Shown here piece by piece: positions 14,183 to 20,451 of a stretch of 21,655 bases of DNA. Source of the DNA: Candidatus Woesearchaeota archaeon. GTDB taxonomy: Archaea; Nanobdellota; Nanobdellia; Woesearchaeales; UBA525. Position 1 is the first letter of the stretch; every line of letters starts with the position of its first letter. A program made the position numbers and the translations under genes. Under the pieces are notes generated by a model, which saw only the letters and a program-made list of their open reading frames with translations, did no database searches and was not told the DNA's origin. Location: positions 1 through 21,655 of the forward strand of contig JAJPEB010000004.1 of assembly GCA_023252315.1 (NCBI GenBank), in the 5' to 3' direction.

Positions 14183-15313
14183 GTGGGAACGCAGCCGCGC
14201 ACGAACCATTTTCCTCTCGTCGTGCTCGGCGTCATCCTGCTCGTCTCGCTCGTCGCGATCGTGATGATCATGACGGCCGGCAGCCTGCGCGGGGCGTCGC
14301 TGGGCGCATCGCGCAACCTCGGCGGCGAGGCCGCATGCAGCGGGCCGCCCGTCTTCGTCCCCGACTACAACACCCTCATCGCGCACGTCGGCAACGCGTT
14401 CTCCTACACGGTGCAGGTGAGCGGCCAGGACACGCTCACCGTCGACACCCTGCCGGCCGGCCTCTCGCTCTCGGGCACCACGATCGTGGGCACGCCGAGC
14501 GCGACGCAGGGAGGCTCGCGCATCACGTTCACGGCGACGAACGCCTGCGGCACGAGGACGCAAGGGTACGCGATCGTCGTGAACGCGCAGTACACGAACC
14601 CGAGCTGGTGCTTCCTCTCGTCCACGCAGGCGGTCTCCGGGCAGCCCGGCACGCTCACGTGGCAGGTGCCCAGCGGCCTCTACGACCACCCGACGAGCGC
14701 GACGTTCTCCCCTGCGCTGCCGAGCTTCCCCGACGGGACGCACGACGGCACCGCCCCTACGGCCCCGCTCACGCAGGACACCACGTTCACGCTCACGATC
14801 TCGAACCCCGGAGGGTCGTACAGCTGCAAGACGACGGCCACCGTGTTCTCGAATGCGCCCCCGACGACGTCCGGCGCGAGCTCGCCCGGCCTGAACCCTC
14901 CCTCGTGCGCGTCGTGCACCGCCGACCAGGCGTGCATCAACGGCGCGTGCGTCGCCCTTCCCCCGTGCACGTCGCTCTCCGGGCAGTTCTGCCAGTCCGA
15001 CGACGACGGGACCCCGCTGCTCGCGGACCGCACGCTGCCGGGCATGGGCACCTGCGGCGCTGGCCAGTACTGCATGCGCTGCCGCGGGAGCAACGTCTTC
15101 CAGAACGGGCAGTGCGTGCCGCCCCCGAGCTGCGTCCCCTGCACGGCGAAGGTGCTCGGCGCGTATCCCGCGGCGGGAGCGCAGCCCGGGATCTCGAACT
15201 GGTGCGCGGGCAGCGACCTGCACATCTGCGGCTTCGACAACTGCGAGATAGCGCCGACGCACTGCGCGAACGGCTGCCAGACGTTCAGCGACGGAGGCTC
15301 CGCATGCAGGTGA
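14183..15313 (+). CDS. Membrane-anchored Ig-like and cysteine-rich surface protein
   Basis: A 376-residue protein with one N-terminal transmembrane helix (about 11-31, LVVLGVILLVSLVAIVMIM) and no obvious cleavage site, so it is probably tethered with the rest outside the cell. Residues about 52-136 form a putative Ig domain of the He_PIG type (TLPAGLSLSGTTIVGTPSA). A second beta-rich, Thr/Ser/Pro-rich region follows to about 225. The C-terminal 137 residues hold 18 cysteines, including the pattern CASCTADQACINGAC, suggesting a disulfide-bonded or metal-binding knot. The start is the GTG at 14183 (TATA spacing; Val-Gly-Thr also begins the gene at 20452), not the ATG at 14102 inside the previous gene. 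It overlaps the next gene by 10 nt. No function is assigned. Confidence 0.82.
   Translation: MGTQPRTNHFPLVVLGVILLVSLVAIVMIMTAGSLRGASLGASRNLGGEAACSGPPVFVPDYNTLIAHVGNAFSYTVQVSGQDTLTVDTLPAGLSLSGTTIVGTPSATQGGSRITFTATNACGTRTQGYAIVVNAQYTNPSWCFLSSTQAVSGQPGTLTWQVPSGLYDHPTSATFSPALPSFPDGTHDGTAPTAPLTQDTTFTLTISNPGGSYSCKTTATVFSNAPPTTSGASSPGLNPPSCASCTADQACINGACVALPPCTSLSGQFCQSDDDGTPLLADRTLPGMGTCGAGQYCMRCRGSNVFQNGQCVPPPSCVPCTAKVLGAYPAAGAQPGISNWCAGSDLHICGFDNCEIAPTHCANGCQTFSDGGSACR
15293..15297 (+). promoter_or_regulatory. Internal Shine-Dalgarno sequence for the overlapping gene
   Basis: GGAGG inside the end of the preceding coding region lies 6 nt before the ATG at 15304, showing that the second surface gene is translated from a polycistronic mRNA. 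Confidence 0.75.
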
Positions 15314-17082
15314 GGCCCGGCGCGCTTATCGTCCTCGCGGTGCTGCTGTGCGCGACGCCCGCCCTCGCGGCGGACGTGCAGTACGTGAAGACGCTCATCA
15401 AGGCGCCCGGAGAGGGCTTCTTCGTCAACAGCGCGGTGCCGCTCCAGGACGCGCTCTGGACGGGCAAGTACTTCGTCGTGCGCTCGGGCTTCTGCTCCGG
15501 CCAGACGCCGGGCATGAACGGCACCTACGTCTTCGCGGAGGACGGCACGTTCGTCGGCAAGCGCGACCAGGCATGGGACGAGGGCAACTTCGACTGTTGG
15601 CAGCACACGTGGAGCGTAGGGTCCGCGCGCACGGAGCGCGTCGACGACTCGAGCTTCATCGCCGAGGCAGGGGATCTCTCCCGATCCCCCGTCTACTACG
15701 CAGTGCGCAACGGCAAGCTCGAGATGGTCTCGCGCGCGAACCCGAACCCTCCCTACACGAGCTGCTCGGGGTGCGAGCCGAGCGCGCGCGAGGTCGGCAT
15801 CGGTCCCGCGCTCGCCGTCACGCAGAACGGCTACGTCGTCGGGCGCGAGCAGGGCAGGACGGGCGGAAGCGTCAACATCTACAAGCTGCCCTCGTGGCAG
15901 GTCGTCGGCACCATGCCGGACACGAGCGTCATCGGCGCGATCGGCAACTACGTCCTCGGCTGGGGAAGGGACGCCTCGAGCGGCACGACGAGCGGATTCG
16001 TGTACCGCGTGAGCGACGCAGGGCAGGCCACGTTCGTGAAGAAGATCCCCGCGCTCTCGGACTTCGAGGCGGACCAGTGGAACCCGAACAGGGGATTGCT
16101 CTTCGGCGTGGTGAAGGACGGCACGACCGTGAAGCACGTCTGGAAGATCTACGACGCGACCGCGACCGATCTCGTCGAGGAATCCACGAGGGAGCTGCCG
16201 GTCTCGATCGACCCGCTGATGAACGCAGACCTCTCGCCCCGCCCTATCGGCCTCGCGGGCGGCTACATCGGCGTCATCGCGTACCGCCCGGCAGCGAACG
16301 GCGGCACGCAGGCGCTCTGGGAGAGCAGGCCCATCGAGATCTGGAAGGGCGACCAGCACCTCACGCTCCAGGCGCCGCCGAACATGCCGCCATCGAGGTC
16401 GGGCCTCCCTGAAGAGCCCAGCGAGCAGGGCACGGGCATCGCCATCAGCCAGACCGGCAAGGTCGTCGTGACCAACAACCACGGCGCGCACCTCTACCAG
16501 ATCGTCAACTTCAACGCCTCTGCGTCCAGCAGTCCCGTCTGCGGCAACGGCGTGGACGAGGGCAGCGAGCAATGCGACGCGGGAGCGCAGAACGGCGCGT
16601 GCCCGAGAGGGTGCAGCGCGTCATGCACGATAAACACCTGCGTCCAGACCGGAGGCTCCAACGGCAGCGACAACAGCACCGCCGCAGCCGCGGGATACGC
16701 GCCCGCCACGGATCCCGTGACCGGCCAGACGTACCTTCGCGCGAGCGCGGTGCAGACGGGTCAGACCGCGTCCGTCACCGTGACCGCGGGGAGCCAGGGC
16801 AAGTACATCTACAAGATCGGCGCGTACCTCGACGCGAGCGGCGCGTGGGCGCAGTTCACGTTCCCGCAGCAGACGCAGAACGACTGGATACAGGACCAGG
16901 CGACGGCGACGATCCCGAACGCTCCGGCGTCCGGCGCGGTCATCGTCTACGCCTGCGAGAAGTACTCGAGCGCATGGGTGTGCGGCCCTGCGAGTCCCGT
17001 GCCAGATCCTTCCGTGAAGCTGTGGACGGTCGCGCAGTACACCACGGGCGCGGACCTCCCCCCGCTCCCGAGGATGCCGTAG
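15304..17082 (+). CDS. Secreted propeller-like protein with a cysteine-rich repeat
   Basis: A 592-residue exported protein. The signal peptide is clear: MQVRP, hydrophobic core to about residue 20, cleavage after Ala-Leu-Ala (22-23). Residues about 25-405 consist of repeated beta segments such as ALWTGKYFVV, GTYVFAEDGTFVGKRD, GNYVLGWG and GGYIGVIAY, as expected of a beta-propeller or similar fold. Residues 411-446 (PVCGNGVDEGSEQCDAG and following cysteines) match the Myxococcus-type cysteine-rich repeat (DUF4215-like). A Ser/Asn/Gly linker leads to a beta-rich C-terminal domain (about 480-565). There is no C-terminal membrane helix. It overlaps the upstream anchor protein and is probably its partner at the surface. 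Residues 52-88 align with the protein encoded from 20452. Confidence 0.85.
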   Translation: MQVRPGALIVLAVLLCATPALAADVQYVKTLIKAPGEGFFVNSAVPLQDALWTGKYFVVRSGFCSGQTPGMNGTYVFAEDGTFVGKRDQAWDEGNFDCWQHTWSVGSARTERVDDSSFIAEAGDLSRSPVYYAVRNGKLEMVSRANPNPPYTSCSGCEPSAREVGIGPALAVTQNGYVVGREQGRTGGSVNIYKLPSWQVVGTMPDTSVIGAIGNYVLGWGRDASSGTTSGFVYRVSDAGQATFVKKIPALSDFEADQWNPNRGLLFGVVKDGTTVKHVWKIYDATATDLVEESTRELPVSIDPLMNADLSPRPIGLAGGYIGVIAYRPAANGGTQALWESRPIEIWKGDQHLTLQAPPNMPPSRSGLPEEPSEQGTGIAISQTGKVVVTNNHGAHLYQIVNFNASASSSPVCGNGVDEGSEQCDAGAQNGACPRGCSASCTINTCVQTGGSNGSDNSTAAAAGYAPATDPVTGQTYLRASAVQTGQTASVTVTAGSQGKYIYKIGAYLDASGAWAQFTFPQQTQNDWIQDQATATIPNAPASGAVIVYACEKYSSAWVCGPASPVPDPSVKLWTVAQYTTGADLPPLPRMP

Positions 17083-17112
17083 CGCTGCGCATTCTCCAGG
17101 GGCTCCGTCATC

Positions 17113-17120
17113 CTTTTATA
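17113..17120 (+). promoter_or_regulatory. TATA box of rfcL
   Basis: CTTTTATA in the recurrent context CATCCTTTTATA lies 22 nt before the ATG at 17143 (leaderless). Confidence 0.75.
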
Positions 17121-17142
17121 CGCAGCGGCACCCCGCAGCGCC

Positions 17143-18354
17143 ATGGACGCGCACATCCCCTGGACGAGGAAATACGCCCCGAAGAAGGGGAGCGACGTCG
17201 TCGGCCAGGACGAGGCGCTCGCGCGCGTGAGGAAGCACGTCGAGGCGTACAAGCGGGGGGCGAGGCCGCTCATCGTCGCGGGGCCGCCGGGCATCGGGAA
17301 GACGTCGCTCGTGGAGGCGATCGCGCACGACATGGACGTCGACGTGATCGAGATCAACGCGTCGGACGCGCGCGGAAAGGCTGCGATCGAGTCGCTCGTC
17401 GGGGCCGCGGCGAGGCAGCGCAGCCTCTTCATGCGCGGCAGGATCATCCTCGTCGACGAGGTCGACGGCGTCTCGGGCGTGAGCGATCGCGGGGGCATCG
17501 GCGCGCTCGTCGACATCGCGGACGACTCCTCGTACCCTATCATCTTCACCGCGAACGACATCGACGAGGACAAGCTCAAGCCGCTGCGCAAGAAGGCGGA
17601 GGCGATCGCGCTCGCGCCGCCCGCGCCCGCGCTCATCGCGCAGCGCCTCGGCAAGATCGCGAGGTCCGAGAAGGTGGACGTCGCGGAGGAGACGCTCGCC
17701 GTGATCGCGCGCAGGTGTGCGGGGGACATGCGCGCGGCAATCACGGACCTGCAGTCGCTCGCGACGGGGAGCGAGATCACGCGCGCGCAGGTCGACACGC
17801 TCTTCGAGCGCGAGCGCGAGGAGGAGGTGGCGCAGGCGCTCATGCGCATCTTCAAGACCACGTCCGCGGAGGTCGCGCGCCCCGCGTTCGAGCACGTGCG
17901 CGAGGAGCCGCAGCGCCTCATGCTCTGGATCGAGGAGAACCTCCCGAAGGAGTACAAGAGGCCCGACGATCTCGCCCGCGCGCTCGAGGCGCTCGCGGAG
18001 GCGGACCGCTTCTTCGGGCGCATCCGCCGCTGGCAGTACTACCGCTACTACGTCTACATCTACGACCTGCTCACGGCGGGCATCGCGCTCGCGAAGGAGA
18101 GCAAGTACCCCGGCGCCGCGGAATACAAGGACACGACGCGCCCGCTCACGATCTGGATCTACAACCAGAAGAACGCGAAGCGCAAGCGGCTCGCGGAGCA
18201 GCTCGCGCCGCAGCTGCACACGAGCAGGAGGCGCGTCGAGCGCGACGTGCTGCCCTATCTCTCGCTCGTATGGAAGAAGGACAAGGCAGCGGCCGGCGCG
18301 ATCAGGGAGCGCTACGGCCTCGACGAGGACGCGTGCGCGTGGTTCGCGAAGTGA
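17143..18354 (+). CDS. rfcL: Replication factor C large subunit (clamp loader)
   Basis: The AAA+ subunit that, with four small subunits, opens and loads the PCNA sliding clamp; 403 residues, at the short end of the family. The N-terminus PWTRKYAPKK is typical. Walker A GPPGIGKT is at 47-54, ILVDEVDG at 102-109 is Walker B, FTANDIDED at 135-143 holds sensor 1, and GDMRAAITDLQ (194-204) is sensor 2. LWIEENLPKEYK and the aromatic RRWQYYRYYVY segment are characteristic of the RfcL collar. The C-terminus ends ACAWFAK; I see no convincing PIP-box (Gln-x-x-hydrophobic-x-x-aromatic-aromatic), which many RfcL proteins carry. The small subunit is not in this window. It has its own promoter. Confidence 0.96.
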   Translation: MDAHIPWTRKYAPKKGSDVVGQDEALARVRKHVEAYKRGARPLIVAGPPGIGKTSLVEAIAHDMDVDVIEINASDARGKAAIESLVGAAARQRSLFMRGRIILVDEVDGVSGVSDRGGIGALVDIADDSSYPIIFTANDIDEDKLKPLRKKAEAIALAPPAPALIAQRLGKIARSEKVDVAEETLAVIARRCAGDMRAAITDLQSLATGSEITRAQVDTLFEREREEEVAQALMRIFKTTSAEVARPAFEHVREEPQRLMLWIEENLPKEYKRPDDLARALEALAEADRFFGRIRRWQYYRYYVYIYDLLTAGIALAKESKYPGAAEYKDTTRPLTIWIYNQKNAKRKRLAEQLAPQLHTSRRRVERDVLPYLSLVWKKDKAAAGAIRERYGLDEDACAWFAK

Positions 18355-18369
18355 GCTGACGCGGGCAGG

Positions 18370-18639
18370 TCATCTCCGGGCCCGGCGCCGCAGCCACGCC
18401 CTCTTGACGAGCGGGACCGTGCGCGTCGAGAGCACGAACGCGAGCGCAGGCACCGCCGCATTGAGGAGCGGGCCGGGCAGGCGGGCGAAGGAGAAGAAGA
18501 CCGCGATCACGACGTACGTGAGGGCTCCCACGAGCGCCGTACGCGCCCAGCTCGTCTCCCACGCCTTGTCCCGCTCGACGTTCGCGTTGCGCTCCTCGAT
18601 CGTGCGCACTCTCCGCTCGAGCTCATCGATGCGTTCCAC
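18370..18639 (-). CDS. Small coiled-coil membrane protein of unknown function
   Basis: An 89-residue protein: an N-terminal coiled coil (ERIDELERRVRTIEERNANV), then the motif DKAWETSWART at about 24-34, two hydrophobic segments (about 35-51 and 55-72) and a very basic C-terminus (RAWLRRRARR). I recall proteins with an ERN-x-DKAWETSW core as frequent but uncharacterised in CPR bacteria and DPANN archaea. The start is taken as the GTG at 18639, 21 nt from the palindromic TATA box; the frame is open upstream as far as 18927, but that part runs antisense to the LpxC-like gene. It is divergent from that gene and convergent with rfcL (15 nt between stops). Topology suggests a membrane-bound scaffold or regulator, which is inference only. 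Confidence 0.8.
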   Translation of the reverse strand: MERIDELERRVRTIEERNANVERDKAWETSWARTALVGALTYVVIAVFFSFARLPGPLLNAAVPALAFVLSTRTVPLVKRAWLRRRARR

Positions 18640-18659
18640 GAGCGCAGTGCCCGTGCGTA

Positions 18660-18669
18660 GTTTTATAAG
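18660..18669. promoter_or_regulatory. Palindromic TATA box shared by two divergent genes
   Basis: GTTTTATAAG reads as TTTTATAAG rightward and CTTATAAAA leftward. The ATG at 18689 and the GTG at 18639 each lie about 20-25 nt away on either side, so one TATA element can give two leaderless transcripts; only 49 bp separate the start codons. Confidence 0.75.
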
Positions 18670-18688
18670 CAGTTGTCGTCTCTCGAAA

Positions 18689-19627
18689 ATGATGAATAAG
18701 GGAGCGATAGTGCAGGCCACGCTACGCGAGACGCTCGCCGTCGAGGGCGTCGACATCTTCTCGGGCAGGGCCTCGCGCATGCTGATCCACCCCGAGAGCG
18801 ACGACGCAGGATACTCCGTCTTCGTGCGGGGGCGCAAGATACCCGCGACGCTCGACACCGCGGTGCACCATGCGCGCCGCTGCGGCAGCTTCATCGCGAT
18901 AGAGCGCGACGGGCGCCGCGCCTGCAAGGTCGAGCACGCGCTCTCTGCGCTCTACGGCGCGGGCATCGACAACGCCGTCATCGAGCCCGGGGGCGAGTTC
19001 TGCCCGAGGCCCGGCCACGGGTACAGGGAGCTCTTCGACGGGCTGAGCGAGCTGAGGGTGGAGGGAAACACGCCGCGCCGCTACCTGACGCTCGCGACGG
19101 GCATGCCGCGCGCATCGAGGCACGTGCGCAATCCCGATGGCCCAGACAGCATCCTCCTCGAGCCGAGCGCGGGGCTCGTCATCAGCTACACCGCGGGATA
19201 CCCGAGCCACGGCATCGCGGACCAGAGCCGCACGTTCCGTTTCTCGAGGGAGCGCTACGGCACGGAGATCGCGGGCGCGCGGGGACCCGTGTTCCTCGAC
19301 ACTCCGCTCAAGCGCATCGCTGCGCGATGGCTCGGGAGAGGGATCACCGCGCAGAACTCCCTCATCGCAGGGCTGCCCGGCCAGGAGCTGAGCGCGTCCG
19401 AGATGGGGGAGTTGGTCTCGCACAAGATCCTCGACGAGATCGGCGCGCTCGCGCTCGTGGGCCCGCTGCAGGATATCGGCGTCTCCTGCAGGATGACGGG
19501 GCACAGGTTCTCGCTCGGCGCATACCGGGAACTGCGGCGCAGGGGGGCGTTCGTGCCGTACGGGCCGGTCCACGCTACTGCTGGCGAGCCAGGTCGATAC
19601 CGTGCAGCAGGCGCGCGATCGCCCTGA
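18689..19627 (+). CDS. lpxC: LpxC-family zinc deacetylase (UDP-3-O-acyl-GlcNAc deacetylase-like)
   Basis: A 312-residue homologue of LpxC, the Zn-dependent enzyme that makes the committed step of lipid A synthesis in Gram-negative bacteria. All catalytic positions are present: Glu82-His83 in CKVEHALSALYGAGIDNAVIE, the RTF motif at 181-183, His245-Lys246-x-x-Asp249 in HKILDEIGAL, and His272 in MTGHRFSLGAYREL. The spacing from the zinc-ligand Asp to the last His (23 residues) equals that of E. coli (242 to 265). The usual MDGSA loop after GIDN is replaced by CPRPGHGYREL, so substrate contacts differ. No other lpx gene is nearby. An ATG three bases on (18692) is an equally possible start. The 3' end overlaps the convergent gene by 53 bp. 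Confidence 0.88.
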   Translation: MMNKGAIVQATLRETLAVEGVDIFSGRASRMLIHPESDDAGYSVFVRGRKIPATLDTAVHHARRCGSFIAIERDGRRACKVEHALSALYGAGIDNAVIEPGGEFCPRPGHGYRELFDGLSELRVEGNTPRRYLTLATGMPRASRHVRNPDGPDSILLEPSAGLVISYTAGYPSHGIADQSRTFRFSRERYGTEIAGARGPVFLDTPLKRIAARWLGRGITAQNSLIAGLPGQELSASEMGELVSHKILDEIGALALVGPLQDIGVSCRMTGHRFSLGAYRELRRRGAFVPYGPVHATAGEPGRYRAAGARSP

Positions 19628-20315
19628 CGCCCTCCGCGAGCCTCGGGCCCGGATGGTGCAGCGACGGGGAGGGAACCGAGAAGACGCGCTCGTAGCGCAC
19701 CGCGCTCACGCCCTGCCAGCCGTCGCGCGCGGAGATGATCTCCACGTCCTCGTCGCCCTGGTGCGCGACGCACGACAAGATCGCCTGCGGATCGAACGCC
19801 GCGATGCGCTCTGGCGTCGCCTCGCCCTCGAAGACGCTCGCGCCGCATGCCGCGATGAGCTGCGCGATGTAGCCGCTCGCGGCAGTGGGCGGCGCGTGCG
19901 CGACCTCGCAGTAGACGCGCATCGGGCGGAACCTGCGCGCGCTCTCCTGCGCGCGGTGCACGACGAGGCGCAGCTCGTACGCGAGCATGTCCGCCTCGAC
20001 CTGCTTGCCGAGCGACTCGCCCAGCGACGCGATGCCCGCGAAGACCTCGTCGAGCGACTGCGGATCGTACGAGATGACCGAGCGCCGGGCGCCGAGCGCA
20101 CGCGCGAGCTCCTGCTGGCCGGGCCCGGTGAGGACGAGCGTCGGCTCGAAGACGTCGACCACGACCTCGCTCACGTCCGCGAGCGGGCCGATGCTCGGGA
20201 CCTTGAGCGCCGCGTCGGGATGCAGGCACGCGTCCGTCCTGCCGACGAGCTCGCCGCCCGCGCCGAGCGCGAACGCGAGCTCGGTCATCGCGGGATGCAG
20301 GGAGAGGACTCTCAT
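19575..20315 (-). CDS. BtuF-like (cobalamin/iron-siderophore) binding protein without signal peptide
   Basis: A 246-residue helical-backbone metal receptor of the COG0614 type. The N-terminal lobe shows RVLSLHPAMTELAFALGAG and LVGRTDACLHPDA (24-36), then EPTLVLTGPG, as in periplasmic vitamin B12- and siderophore-binding proteins; the C-terminal lobe ends with SLHHPGPRLAEGVRAIARLLHG, also typical. It starts directly with the first strand: no signal peptide, lipobox or membrane helix. It is therefore either cytosolic, like stand-alone family members, or has lost its export signal. No permease or ATPase gene is adjacent. The ATG at 20315 fits a TATA box 20 nt upstream; the frame is open upstream to 20567 but that part is not supported. 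Confidence 0.85.
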   Translation of the reverse strand: MRVLSLHPAMTELAFALGAGGELVGRTDACLHPDAALKVPSIGPLADVSEVVVDVFEPTLVLTGPGQQELARALGARRSVISYDPQSLDEVFAGIASLGESLGKQVEADMLAYELRLVVHRAQESARRFRPMRVYCEVAHAPPTAASGYIAQLIAACGASVFEGEATPERIAAFDPQAILSCVAHQGDEDVEIISARDGWQGVSAVRYERVFSVPSPSLHHPGPRLAEGVRAIARLLHGIDLARQQ

Positions 20316-20335
20316 ACGGGACGATGCATCGCAGG

Positions 20336-20345
20336 GGTATAAAAC
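20336..20345 (-). promoter_or_regulatory. TATA box of the BtuF-like gene
   Basis: On the minus strand GTTTTATACC lies about 20 nt before the ATG at 20315, implying a leaderless mRNA. Confidence 0.7.
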
Positions 20346-20418
20346 AGTTGTGGAGGAGGGAAAAGGCCAGGGCGCCCCCAGGATCCTTTCCGTCGAGCAC
20401 GACCGCCTTCGTCGCATA

Positions 20419-20428
20419 CTTTTATAAA
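20419..20428 (+). promoter_or_regulatory. TATA box of the second propeller-like surface gene
   Basis: CTTTTATAAA lies 23 nt before the GTG at 20452 (leaderless). The TATA-to-start segment resembles that of the gene at 14183. Confidence 0.75.
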
Positions 20429-20451
20429 CGTCGCCCGGCCAGGGCAGCGCC

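Noticed and set aside
14680..16572. A 630-codon minus-strand frame opposite the surface-protein operon
   Set aside because: The plus strand holds signal peptide, membrane helix, Ig and cysteine motifs and coupled starts; the minus frame has none.
17717..18688. Upstream extension of the LpxC-like frame over rfcL
   Set aside because: The extension is Arg/Ser-rich shadow sequence; LpxC homology begins after the ATG at 18689, which has a TATA box at the right distance.
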